From Blattamonas nauphoetae (taxonomy: Eukaryota > Preaxostyla > Oxymonadida): DNA of 64,000 nucleotides. Below the pieces are notes generated by a model. That model saw nothing but the letters and a program-made list of their open reading frames with translations, made no database searches and had not been told where the DNA came from. Made by a program: the position numbers and the translations under genes. Of the stretch, positions 42,301-52,216 are shown piece by piece. How positions within the stretch are numbered: position 1 is the stretch's first letter; every line of letters starts with the position of its first letter. The stretch is taken from the NCBI GenBank assembly GCA_033064195.1, contig JARBJD010000024.1:372001-436000 (forward strand), in the 5' to 3' direction.

Positions 42301-45300
42301 TTTCCCTCCATCTCTTTCACAACAATCGACAAGGCTTTTCCAGCTGGGAGTTCTTGGCCCTCCATCGACACTTGAACTGAAGTTTTGGCTGTTCCAACAA
42401 GAGTCGCGGAGGCCTTGGTCAACCGAGCTGGCGCAGCAGGCATTTGGAAGGTAACAGATGAACAGGCGAAAGAGATTGCTGACGAAGAGAGCAACTTCAC
42501 TTTGTACGTCTTTCCATATGCCAACAGTCCAGATGGATGAACAACGACAGACAGGGTGGTGGAGACTTCAGCGGTCGAGACGCTGAAGGAGACAACCCCG
42601 ACGGAGAGTGCTGTTTCTTGAAGATCAGCTGTGTCAAATACATCCAGAGTGTGGTCACCTGTTGCAATCCTTTTGGCTGTCAGTGTCAAAATTGCTGTAT
42701 TCGCATCAGTCGAGTCCAGATCTGCTGAAATGTCGGTCAGTGTTGGTCCAACAGGAGTGGTGAAGGGCACACCATTGGACACGATGTGTTCAGAAGCGTT
42801 GGACGATTTCGTGAGAGAAGCGATGGTGTATGGACAGTCGAACTCGATCTCAGTCGGTCCTCCCGCTTTCACCCATTCCGATTCGCCATTTTGGGTTCCT
42901 GTCATTGTCACTAAGATCTCCTCGTCTCGACCAGTCAGTTTCATCTTCCAAACTGTTCCTGACATCAAGTCCTTTCCAATCAGGAGCATCTTGAAGTGGG
43001 TGTTCCGACTTGTGTCCAGTTCCGTCGAGGCCGAAAGGATTCTTGGAGGCGATGGCACAGTGAAGTTCACTCCAGCATTGATGAACGATTCAGATAAGCC
43101 AGAGATCGCATGGATTTCATATTCTCCGTCGAATGCGAGTGATGATGTGCTTTCTGTGACGCCAGTCGCAAATGTGGCGATGATCTGAGTCGAAGAGGAG
43201 AATGAAACCGATTTCGAGTTGATCAGAGTCGATCCTCGCCTAACTGTCACTGCTGTGATCGATGACGACAAACTCACCCCAATCACCTCAACTGACACTT
43301 CCGTCTTTTCTCCATTCATCTTTGGAGTTCCTGTCCCTTCAATTCGGCACGGTGAGTCAGGCACAGTGAAGGAAGCAGTCGAGTCCGCAACTCCAGCCTT
43401 ACCATCAACTGTCAGCGACACAATCTGATACTTCTTTCCATATTCAACTGTCCCTGTCTTGTTATAGATCTCAACTGACGAAGAACACGACGTTACAAGT
43501 CCACTCGATCCTCCAATCGTTCCTGACAGTGTGATCGGTGTCGCATCTGGCTTCACCACATTTCCCTCCATCTCTTTCACAACAATCGAAAAGGCTTTTC
43601 CAGCTGGGAGTTCTTGACCGTCCATCGATACTGTCACGAATGTCTTATTCACTCCAACGAGCGAGGTTGTTGCCCCAGTCAACCGAGCTGGAGCGGCAGG
43701 CACGGTGAAAGAGACAAACCCAAACGTGAGGATCTGAAGAGACGACTCGATGCTCTTCACTTTGTATGTCTTCCCATACGCCAGCTTTCCTGATTGATGA
43801 ACAGTGACTGTTGTTGTTGTCGAAACTGACGACGTCGGTGTGGTTGCGAATGAGACGGTTCCGACTGTGATGGGTGTTTCAGCTGGATCTGAAGTATCAA
43901 ACACGATCAGTGTGAGAGGTCCTGTCGCAACTCTCGCTGCGGTGAGCGTCAGAATCACTTCGTTCAGATTGGACGGGTTCAGTTTGGGACCGATCAAAGT
44001 CAAGGAAGGACCTGATGGTGTTTCGAATGACATTCCAATCAGGTTGTCTGCTCGGCTTTCGGGAGTGTGATGCCACCACGTCCAGTCTGGCTCTGTCTCA
44101 TCTCCAACCTCGAACGTGTTGCTTTTTGATTCAGACGAGCTCGACTTCACTTCGGTGATTGTGTAAGCAGTTGATGGGACCAGAGAGGCTGTGGAAGACG
44201 TGCTCATTGGGATCGTCATTGTTCCACTTGTTTTGTCGAATCTCACTCCTTTCGTCACAATCGTCGTTCCTGTTGATTCGATGGAGATATCGTATTTTCT
44301 TGTTGTGCCGGGTAACATTCCCTCCATCTTCACAACCACCTCAAATCCTGTGTCTTCCGAATTGACCTGATTCTTTGCATCAATCTTGTTGATTGTCGGG
44401 CCAACCAGATCAGGCAGAACTGACGTGAGAGTGTAAGGAAAGGTTGATGGAATCAATCCACTTCTCGGCAGAGCAGATGTTGAGAAGCAGTCATACGCTG
44501 TGAATGTTCCTGTGCCAGCTGCAAGGCCGAAATCGGTGATTCTGTCCGATTCAGATTCAGAAGTGCAATTGTTTTTTATAAACAGCACATCGGTCAGATC
44601 CACTGTTCCTCCTTCGAGTTGCATCAGAACATATGCTCCTCCTGAAATTGTGCCTTCGTTGTTCGAGATGGTGCAGTTGTCGATGCGTGATGGTCCATGG
44701 AACACGATGTTGATCGGCATGTACTGCGTCAGAGGAGCTGAAGTGGTCGATCGAGAGTCAGAGAAGGTGCACTGTGCAATGATCGTTGACTTATAGCTTT
44801 GGATGTGGCAATGCCCACCAATTCCAACTGCAGTGTTTTCGCTAAATTGGCAAGCAAAGATTGTTAGATCGAATTTCCCTATTTCAGTTGATTTCGTGCC
44901 GAACGCCAAATAGACCGCTCCTCCATCCTTTTCCGCTGTGCAGCGCATGAAGCTTGAATGCTTGATGACAACATCACCTTCGATGTCCACAATAAGAACG
45001 GCTCCTCCAGCACCTCCTTTCTCTTCAACGAGAACTGCGGTTAAGGTGTCGAAGGTGCATGATTCGATCCACACTGGTTTGTGGATGAGAACATCATCAT
45101 CAATAAGGGAGAAACGTTTGGTCTCTTTGGAATGAGAATAATAGCCAGACATGTCGGATGGTGTGGGTGGTTCGGTGACGGGGGCAGGAGCGGCGTTGGT
45201 GACGATGTGCGAGAACGAGCAGTTCGACACGAGAGTGTCTGCTCCCCAATTCAGGTCAATTCCGCTCGTTCCCGAAAAATGGTTTGTGCTGCGTGTCACT

Positions 45301-46091
45301 GAGCTTCCCACAAGACGCTGCGTCAGCCACATCCTCCGAGCAATCGAGAACGAAGAATCACGAGTGCTCGTTGCGTTCACAAATTCAGAGGCGGAGAGCG
45401 ACACAACACATTCCACTGCCAAGTCAACAGAATCTCCAGCAAAATGGCCAAAATCAAAAAGAGGGCCAGTTCCAACCACAAAATGCGTCGATTCAATCGA
45501 CAGACCACTCCCACTGATCGAGACCGTTCCCAACCCAAAAGTGTCTTCCATTGCTTCTTCATTGGAATTCGTGTGCTTTGAAGAGAACGAACGGGTCGGG
45601 CCAGTCACCAGAGGCAGAAGAGAGGACAAGCAAGACGATGATGTGTGGCGGCACGAGATGATCGAAATCGATGTCGACGATCCCATTCCCGAATATCCAA
45701 CCACAAATGGACAAATCTCGGGGCACGACACGATCTCACTGTGAGAGATCGCGAATGACGAGCAACGAATCAGAGCGAGTGCCGATGGGCGCGTATCCGA
45801 AACTAACTTCACGCTGTCAACACAGAATGTGCTGTTCCAGACATCAAATATAATTGGAGGTCCATTCATTTCGAGATTTCCTTTTTTCTTCGAGAGATGG
45901 ATAATTTCTGATTTGGATGTGTGTGTTGTTTGTGTGATAGTTGTTTGTGATCCAGTAATGTGCAAAAACTGGGAAAATATTGGGAGGTTGTTCGTGTGAA
46001 AACAACCACTCGGAAGAGGTACATCTTCTTCAGGTGATACAGTGCGGAAGATTAAACTGCAACGCCCACATGAGAAAGCTAGGGAGACCAT
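39384..46091 (-). CDS. Giant surface protein: beta-helix ends with Ig-like repeat core
   Basis: A 2,235-codon frame without interruption. Residues 1-560 are beta-helix-like (LVSNCSFSHIV, IKHSSFMRCTAEKDGGAVYL, FACQFSENTAVGIGGHCHI). Residues 570-1,800 are Ig/IPT-like modules in a repeating unit of about 420 residues. Unit marks are GPSLTLIGPKLN (44,010), GPTLTDISADLD (42,750) and GSTLTDISADLD (41,490). Residues 1,850-2,235 form a second beta-helix domain opening with FLHVSSSGNDENEGIGSSPL. Ser and Thr are abundant and many N-glycosylation sequons are present. No signal peptide is evident at the stated start, so upstream exons are likely (candidates near 46,830 and 47,443). No C-terminal membrane helix is found. 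It probably serves in adhesion at the cell surface. Confidence 0.85.
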   Translation of the reverse strand: MVSLAFSCGRCSLIFRTVSPEEDVPLPSGCFHTNNLPIFSQFLHITGSQTTITQTTHTSKSEIIHLSKKKGNLEMNGPPIIFDVWNSTFCVDSVKLVSDTRPSALALIRCSSFAISHSEIVSCPEICPFVVGYSGMGSSTSISIISCRHTSSSCLSSLLPLVTGPTRSFSSKHTNSNEEAMEDTFGLGTVSISGSGLSIESTHFVVGTGPLFDFGHFAGDSVDLAVECVVSLSASEFVNATSTRDSSFSIARRMWLTQRLVGSSVTRSTNHFSGTSGIDLNWGADTLVSNCSFSHIVTNAAPAPVTEPPTPSDMSGYYSHSKETKRFSLIDDDVLIHKPVWIESCTFDTLTAVLVEEKGGAGGAVLIVDIEGDVVIKHSSFMRCTAEKDGGAVYLAFGTKSTEIGKFDLTIFACQFSENTAVGIGGHCHIQSYKSTIIAQCTFSDSRSTTSAPLTQYMPINIVFHGPSRIDNCTISNNEGTISGGAYVLMQLEGGTVDLTDVLFIKNNCTSESESDRITDFGLAAGTGTFTAYDCFSTSALPRSGLIPSTFPYTLTSVLPDLVGPTINKIDAKNQVNSEDTGFEVVVKMEGMLPGTTRKYDISIESTGTTIVTKGVRFDKTSGTMTIPMSTSSTASLVPSTAYTITEVKSSSSESKSNTFEVGDETEPDWTWWHHTPESRADNLIGMSFETPSGPSLTLIGPKLNPSNLNEVILTLTAARVATGPLTLIVFDTSDPAETPITVGTVSFATTPTSSVSTTTTVTVHQSGKLAYGKTYKVKSIESSLQILTFGFVSFTVPAAPARLTGATTSLVGVNKTFVTVSMDGQELPAGKAFSIVVKEMEGNVVKPDATPITLSGTIGGSSGLVTSCSSSVEIYNKTGTVEYGKKYQIVSLTVDGKAGVADSTASFTVPDSPCRIEGTGTPKMNGEKTEVSVEVIGVSLSSSITAVTVRRGSTLINSKSVSFSSSTQIIATFATGVTESTSSLAFDGEYEIHAISGLSESFINAGVNFTVPSPPRILSASTELDTSRNTHFKMLLIGKDLMSGTVWKMKLTGRDEEILVTMTGTQNGESEWVKAGGPTEIEFDCPYTIASLTKSSNASEHIVSNGVPFTTPVGPTLTDISADLDSTDANTAILTLTAKRIATGDHTLDVFDTADLQETALSVGVVSFSVSTAEVSTTLSVVVHPSGLLAYGKTYKVKLLSSSAISFACSSVTFQMPAAPARLTKASATLVGTAKTSVQVSMEGQELPAGKALSIVVKEMEGNVVKPDATPITLSGTIGGSSGLVTSCSASVEIYNKTGTVEYGKKYQIMSLTANGKTGVADSTASFIVPDSPCRIEGTETPTLNGAQTEVSVVVTGVSFSSSITAVFANQGLTVIGSKSLKVDSDTQMTAVFNAGLPGTGTVLEYEVEYEINAINAPFDSFINVGVKFTVPSPPRIISASTELDTTRNTHFKVLLTGKNLIPGTVWKMKLTDRNEEISVTMTGTQNGESEWVKAGGLNEIEFDQTYTLYSLIKSNDASEHIVCNGVSFTTPAGSTLTDISADLDPSNLNETILTLTAERIAKGDLTLEVFDAADSTQKSIALGSVSFSTSTTPVSSTISVVIRPSGKLAYGGTYKVKTLSSSSLIVSHSSLSVQIPSLIITVSCSLDLSDTNTINLFISAIGLPPSSSLTLTVVEVDGNNNPIGTPFTIDGVTSLEEGEVTHNLPQTTSQSTLQQGNRYKITKCEMTNHKSVVDGNLIFTVPLPPVLTAVPFSFASSANTSFRLVLEGTDLPAGETFLVTLNAFPNPIEVTFETTTTGSSAKLPIGELHIFQYRATYSLVSVIHKDFPSISIPCTGLSFTTGERPSFLFLHVSSSGNDENEGIGSSPLRTLHKALVKTETESIESQGMIIIADSCSIGELTEFGSLTEEMEVTVEGGEGRKIICSISEMEKGDGKRMGQQEPMISLKRNTLSFSKLIFEMKKADSWIGSVFLVTEEGVLSLESSEVRSSETISHRFVWIEKTGLFEGKELAIASISFGGKGSVMAMNEAGRLRLAACSFEGLSFASGGVVVGKTEGDIQIEESVFSKCAGREFGSVIRLSTGGGLSLLSSRFLNCSTEVRFSEKSSGVMGGGSVVIEIDTKHNTRSPSSSQIDLSDCVFSGCRLRSTEGSGWSIGGSGFAIVGGGGERLILRRVQLSNCSCVGLSKMVGFSGGVCVWKKRPLFVDSRGLVLSGCSFGSIELPSSIISSAFAAL
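41250..44010. repeat. About 1.26-kb internal repeat in the surface-protein gene
   Basis: Two full units and a partial third repeat in register within the coding frame. Some stretches are identical at the DNA level (for example about 42,170-42,360 against 43,430-43,620), which implies recent gene conversion or unequal exchange. Confidence 0.85.
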
Positions 46092-47842
46092 ACTGTGTTT
46101 ATTTTCTTCCTTGGAGAGTTGGTAAGTGCTCCTTTAGACGCTCGCTGTCAAAACAGCCTGGTTGGTCTGTGAGGACCCAAAATGACCACTTGGGGTGAGA
46201 TCGGATCTCAGTCGGATAAACTCGTTTTTATTGCTCAATTCGACTTACGCAAACAATTTCGGTAAGAATACAGATAAAAGTAAAATAAATGTCGAAATGG
46301 AGAGATAAACTGAGAAAAGGGGGAAAAGTTAAAAGTGAGAATCCACAATGGCATTATCCTTTTGAATGGATTAAAAGAAGAAACGGACAAATGTAAATTG
46401 GTATCTTTCTCACATATCTCGCTATTTTGTCCCTTCTTTCGAGTTTAAGAGTGTGAAACAGTCGCTGTATTTTTGAAGTTGCCTTTTCTGCTTTCAAAAC
46501 GGAGTTTGACAATTGAATGACAGAATAATCTCAGACAAGGTATGCTTGAGTCAGGATTCGGAGCTGAAAGGTCAATTGACTCGAACATCGAAAGATCCTG
46601 TTTTTTCCTGTTCGCACAGAAAACTCTTCTGTGACGTCCGGGGTGATCCTCAAAATTATCTGATTCGACTGTGAGACATATTTCCGACAGAAATAGTTTC
46701 GAGATGTGTCAAAGCAGGAACAATTTCAGCTATAGTTGAGAGAGAGAAAGAAAGCAGGGCAAGAGAAAGGTGAGAGGAAAACATTCAGGACAAAAGTGGT
46801 GAGAAAAAGTGAGGACATACCATGAAAACGTGGAGTTTTGTTTGGTTCCATCGAAAAGCAACTTGATGGGAACCGTCGGCATGAGTCGTGTTCACTTCAG
46901 CATGACTGCTATTCTTGTCTGGTGAGAGAGATATTCTGAGAATAGCAGGATTGTTGTCAGATGTTCAAAATAAAGATGAACACAAAAACAATAAACACCT
47001 TGAATTGGCTGAACAGTAACAATTGTCGAATCTGGCTGAATAGCTTGTCTGATTGTGGAAGAAATTTGAAAAACAGTTTGAAAGAGTGTATTAAGTCAAA
47101 CTGTGAAAGGAAGAGCGACTGGACGCGATTGGAGGAGAATGATTGGAAGATCAAACCATGTTGTTTCTTTTTCTCGTCACGTCAACAAGATTGTTTCTCA
47201 GCGTTTATTTTCTGAAACGATCATATGGATAAAAATCGTGAAATGGAGGCAAAATGGAAAAAGGACGCTTCTGTCAGCGTTGCAGTTTTGCCTTCCCCAC
47301 TGTATGTCATTGTCTTTCACTTCGCGAGTCAATCTCGACAAAATGGTGGAAAATTCCTGTGTGTAATCGGGGGACAATTGCATGGCTGCCTGACGGTGTG
47401 TGAAAGCCACCGAAAATGTGAGGAGAAGAAAGATTGATGTCATAGTCGATCAATCGAAACAATGGGATGATCATAATCCTGTCTGAAGAACGATTCGAAA
47501 AGGGGAGTTGTTCAACCACGAATATTACTCAATCAGTTGAAACCTCAAGTCTGTCTGCAACCACACCAAAATGAGTCGTAATTGGCCACACAACTGACAG
47601 ATTGGAATCCAGGATTTGAAGACGGGTTCGCCATCCGAAACGTTGAAACGGGGTGTTGAAGTGGAAAAAACAATAAAACTATAAAAAGATAGAGAGTGAT
47701 GATCTATATCAGAGGATGACGAGTGGTTGATGAGAAGTGAGAAAAAACTCAATCATTAAATCAAGCATAATACACAACAATGAATCTCAAAAAAGAACAT
47801 CCACATAATGAAGAAGTCACATTTCAAGTTTTTTCACGTTCA
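46092..47842. other. Intergenic stretch with possible 5' exons
   Basis: There is no certain gene. A minus-strand frame at 47,443 begins with a convincing signal peptide (MTSIFLLLTFSVAFTH). Another at about 46,930-46,830 (NSSHAEVNTTHADGSHQVAF) ends at a GTATG donor. Either could be a leader exon of the giant surface gene, but the splice joins could not be fixed. Confidence 0.35.
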
Positions 47843-49907
47843 TCAGTCGCGAGTGGGTGATAAACCAACTCCATTGATGGACATCATCGTTCGAGGAGAA
47901 GCGACAAGATCCACCTTCTTTCTTGTCTGAATCAGATCCTTCGTGTGCGCTCCATTTGAATTCTGCATTTTCTGACCATGTTGTTGTTGATGCCTCTGCA
48001 TGTGAAGGAGCGAGAAATTACGAACTCCATCTTCGCCGTTCCGCACTGACGGAAGAAGTTGCACCGCGGGAGGTGATTCCGAGCGGTCGTGGAGTGGTTG
48101 GGTTCCATGTTTGAGCTTAGAGCGAGAGGAATCGAAATGAACAGTTTGGAGAGGGGGAAGTGCTGGGAGAGCTTGTTTGGGAGTGTTGGCGGGATGTGTG
48201 TTAGTTGGTGTGGTTTGCCGTTTCTTTTGTAGCACTGGAAGATTAGAATTCGTTTCTGGTTCTTCAGTTTTCTTTTTCTTTCCTTTCTTCTCGATATTCT
48301 CCTTCACGATTGGTATATCATTCGAGTGGTTATATTGCGTTCGTGAGACAGAAAGTGGAGGAAGATGTGAAGCTTGGGGAGAGTTGGTGACTGAATTCAG
48401 GTCGACTACAGCGAGGGATGATGCGCGGGTGATGTTCATCTGATTTTGGAGAATATCGCTCATAAACTCTTCACGTTCTCGTTGTTGCTTCTCATGTCTC
48501 GCCTTTCTCTGTTCAGCTCTTTTCTTCTCTTTTTCTTCTTGTTTTCGTTCTTCTTCTGCTTTCTTTCTTTCTTCTTCCGCTTTTTGGGAACTGGCTAACT
48601 GAGATGCGGCTTGTGGCTGATAGAGAGGTGCATTGGGATCCCATAGATCCGAAAAAAATGGGTGTTGAAGACATTGACGAGCTGTATATCTGGACAGGAA
48701 AAAAAGAGAATGAACATGTGAAGACGTTAAAAATGCAAAATATGGAAGAAGAATGAGAAAAGTATCAATGTGAAGACTAAACCGTTTGTCTGCATCATAT
48801 TCAAGCATCTTTGTGAGGAGATCGACGAGAGTATCGGACGATGCTTTGAGTAACTTCTTTAGCCCAGATCCGTTTGTCTTCGGGAATGAGAAATGCATAT
48901 GCTTTGATTTTTTGATTTTCGAGAGATATTCCTCGGACGGGGAGCCAAGGACGGTGTGGATGCGATGAATCTGGATGAGAGAAAGAAATGAAAGTTGGAA
49001 TGAAGAATTATAGTTATGAAAAGAGGAGAATGTGATATAATAGAGTCTGATTGTGGACAGAAACATTCGGCAAACCTGATCGATCTCATCCTTCCCAGGG
49101 AAAAGTGGAAAAAGCATCAGAATCTCAAAAAAGACGCATCCAAGCCCCCAAATGTCCATCTTGAAAGAGTAATACCCATCTGTCAGTAGGCATTCAGGTG
49201 CTCGGTACCATCTCGTCGAGATATATTCCGAAAACGGTTGTTTTGAATCGATCGGTCGGCAGCTGCCGCAATCCGCGAGTTTGACGTTGTCCCCATCAAT
49301 GAGAATGTTCTCAGGCTTTATATCACGGTGGAAGATACCGTTTCGATGGAAGTGGTCGAGTGCGAGGAGAACTTGGTAAATGATGATTTTGCATTTATTC
49401 ACAGGGAGATGATGCTTTCGTTTATCAATAATTCTGAGATAGAAGGAAAAAGAAAAATGGAATCACGATCGTACAGAGGAGAAAGAGATGAATGAGGGAT
49501 GGTCGTTGGCGATTGAAAAATGATTCAAAGTCTCATACTCAAAAAGATTGCACTTCATCAAGTCAAAAACAAGACCAAGTTTTCCCGTTTTCTGATCGTA
49601 GACAACCTCCAAGAGTTGGATGATGTTGGGATGGTTGCTCAATTTGCGAAGTGCTTGGATTTCGCGAAACTTCTCCACGTCGTCAGAACTTCGATAAACT
49701 TTCTTCATTTCTTTGATTGCAACCAGATTTTTTGATTGATAGGAGCGAGCTTTATATACAACTGCAGGAGAGAGGTGGTGGTGAGACGAAAAAAGATGTG
49801 TTATCAGTGGGGAAGAAGAGATGACAAAACAGTGAAAAGAACGACGTGAAAAGCATACCGGAGAAGGCACCCTCGCCAATTTTCTCCAAAAACTCGTACT
49901 TCTGCAT
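47843..49907 (-). CDS. MOK/RCK-type protein kinase (ciliary MAPK-like)
   Basis: There are five exons: 49,907-49,859; 49,761-49,539; 49,433-49,078; 48,970-48,783; and 48,689-47,843, with introns of 97, 105, 107 and 93 nt. The first join reads MQKYEFLEKIGEGAFSVVYK. The VAIK lysine and HRDIKPENILI catalytic loop are present. ISTRWYRAPECLLTDGYYS and GCVFFEILMLFPLFPGKDEI are the hallmarks of the MOK branch of RCK kinases, whose algal member LF4 limits flagellar length. The metal motif is ADCGSCR, with Cys in place of the Phe of DFG. The C-terminal tail of about 280 residues is a charged coiled coil followed by a basic, disordered stretch. The gene appears intact. It suits a flagellated cell and probably acts at the basal body or axoneme. 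Confidence 0.92.
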
Positions 49908-50022
49908 TGGATGTTGATCAAAAACTGACACCCATCACTCGATATCTCCGTTCAAGCACACTGATTACAAAACGGTGAAATGGTGTCAACAGAAGAAATC
50001 AGACAAATTATAATTTAAATAA

Positions 50023-51996
50023 TCAGTACGCTTTCGGAATGACCGAAAGAAGAGGCGGAGATAGTGACGACAGAAACGAACACAGAGATTGAAACTCAAC
50101 GTGGGATAGGCACAGAAATCCTAACAGCATGGATGGATCTAAATCTGAAAAAGGGATTTTTTGGATTTGACGAGGGTGATAGCTGGACGTATCGAGAGGT
50201 TTGGGATTCTTGTGATGGGTGAACTCCTGGAGTTGACGAAGTGAAAATGCAGGCTGCGTGGTATGCGGGTCAAGGTAGTAGAGATTGTCTCTTTCATACC
50301 CAACAAACCAGAACGATAGTCGAGGCTTCCCTCCCACGATTCCAACCGAATTTGGATGTGAGAGTACGGCTTGGATTGCGGGGAGATAATCGAGATTAAT
50401 CTTCTGAAGACCCAAACGAAGTGGAGCTAAGACGAGAAGTGGATGAAAAGCGGATTGTGGGGAAGGATTGAGGAGTTTAAGTCGAGTTTGATGTGAGGCG
50501 CAGGCAGCAGACTTACGACGCTGTTTAGGAAATGGCGAATCACGGTGAGGGGTGGAATAATGAAGATTTCTTGTGGGGGAGACAAAGGAACGTGTACGAA
50601 GCTTTATATCGGACTGTTCGAGGAGCTGGATTTGTTTTGGGCGCGGTGGGATGATCGGCATTTCTGACAACGAAACAACAACATTTCGCTTGCGTCTTCG
50701 AGGGCGAGGAACTGGAAATTCATTTTGTTTCAAATCGTTCAGTGTTTGATGGTCCACTGAATCGACGGTCGGATCTGGTTCATTTTTCTGTTCTTCAATT
50801 AGTGTGTTATAATCGTGAATACCGACCATATCTGGTTCAACAGCATCGCAAGGGGTTAGTGGAGGAGTCTGTGGTGCTATACCGTCAGATTCAAACGATG
50901 AAAGTTCGTCCGAAGATGAGTTGGCTAGTGAACTCATTTGTGGGTGTTTTGCATTGTCTCCACTGGTCTCATGTGCTGTTTGAGTAAAATACCTGAGAAA
51001 ATGTGGGTCAGACGGTGATCCGACATGTGTAGGTGAGAGTAGTAATTGATGTCTTTTTCGTGTTTGAGACGGAGGTTGCAAGGTGCCCGTGGTAGATGTT
51101 GGAGAGGGTGAGAAAGGCGATGATGTGAGTGAAGCAGGTGGGGTCGGGAGTGAGTGCGTGGAATCCGATCCAAATGTGAATGAATTCGAACTTGTGATGA
51201 GGCGCGGTTCTGGAAACGATGCACCGACCGAAACAGACGATGGAGGTGTTGGTGGTTGTTTTAAGAGGAAATGGGCAGATGGACTTGACAATCTCCCAAT
51301 TTTCGGAACTAAAGCCGTTTTTGTGTACGCTGGTATTTCCGGGAGTGTCATTCGAACTTTACTGTTCTTCACAAACATGACACGACTTGTCGCTCCTCGT
51401 TTTGATGACTTGATTCGATGACCTCGTTCGATTGTCCGTCCAGTGTGTGGTTCAGTGCGGAGTCGACAAAGATTGTTGACAGTCTGACGATAAGCATTGG
51501 AGGATACCAGTGTCGTGTCATGACAAACGACCACTGTTGGAATCAATGGGTCATTTTCTGATTCAGAAATTCGTGATAGAGCCAGTGCTGCGACGTGTGG
51601 AGAGAACCACTGGCCGACTGGTGTCCCCAACGATGCTCCTTCGTCTGATATGCAGTGAAGAGAAAATGGTGACGTAAAGTAGTCGAGAAAATATGATAGC
51701 ACCAATTGTTCACTGAAAATATTCTGACTCATCGAAATTCGTCGAATGGTTTCTGCCATCATCATTTGCGATGAACGATGCATGCATCCCCATCCTCGAT
51801 CTGTCACTAAGCTGGTGTAATTGAGTGGTTGGAAATCCTTCCGATATGACATCCAGAAAAGTTGAGAAAAGTGCTGTTTCAGGGCGCCTGTTTCGATTGT
51901 TTGAGGAACCAGTGAGAGGAATTCTGGTTTGGCTAATGAGAGCACATAAGGGTGACCAAGAAGATATGCGACAACTTGCCCTGATCCATTGTTCAT
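50023..51996 (-). CDS. ATG4: ATG4 autophagy cysteine protease
   Basis: A single exon of 657 residues starts at MNNGSGQVVAYLLGHPYVLS. The peptidase C54 fold is recognised from FSQLFWMSYRKDFQPLNYTS and TDRGWGCMHRSSQMMMAETI (catalytic Cys71). The C-terminal half gives PNSVGIVGGKPRLSFWFVGY and YYLDPHTTQPAF (catalytic Asp576 and His578). ATG4 trims ATG8 and later releases it from phosphatidylethanolamine during autophagosome formation. A disordered insert of about 300 residues (roughly 190-500, Ser/Pro-rich) separates the two halves and makes the protein longer than the usual 350-480. The C-terminus lacks an obvious LC3-interacting FxxI motif. It is a minus-strand neighbour of the MOK-like kinase. 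Confidence 0.95.
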   Translation of the reverse strand: MNNGSGQVVAYLLGHPYVLSLAKPEFLSLVPQTIETGALKQHFSQLFWMSYRKDFQPLNYTSLVTDRGWGCMHRSSQMMMAETIRRISMSQNIFSEQLVLSYFLDYFTSPFSLHCISDEGASLGTPVGQWFSPHVAALALSRISESENDPLIPTVVVCHDTTLVSSNAYRQTVNNLCRLRTEPHTGRTIERGHRIKSSKRGATSRVMFVKNSKVRMTLPEIPAYTKTALVPKIGRLSSPSAHFLLKQPPTPPSSVSVGASFPEPRLITSSNSFTFGSDSTHSLPTPPASLTSSPFSPSPTSTTGTLQPPSQTRKRHQLLLSPTHVGSPSDPHFLRYFTQTAHETSGDNAKHPQMSSLANSSSDELSSFESDGIAPQTPPLTPCDAVEPDMVGIHDYNTLIEEQKNEPDPTVDSVDHQTLNDLKQNEFPVPRPRRRKRNVVVSLSEMPIIPPRPKQIQLLEQSDIKLRTRSFVSPTRNLHYSTPHRDSPFPKQRRKSAACASHQTRLKLLNPSPQSAFHPLLVLAPLRLGLQKINLDYLPAIQAVLSHPNSVGIVGGKPRLSFWFVGYERDNLYYLDPHTTQPAFSLRQLQEFTHHKNPKPLDTSSYHPRQIQKIPFSDLDPSMLLGFLCLSHVEFQSLCSFLSSLSPPLLSVIPKAY

Positions 51997-52216
51997 TATA
52001 GACGTTTCTTGTTTAAATCGTCATCACTACCCCTTTCTTTTTCCATTTCGGATCTAAAGTGGACATCGAAAAAAGAATATGATCTATTTTTCAAGTGAAA
52101 TGAAAGGAGAAACCAAATTGTGACTTTCGATACGATGAGTGACAGAACATGATCATTATCCTTTTTTTGGCAAGCGTCTAAAATGACGCATCAATTTCTG
52201 CCTCAGATCTCACGAT

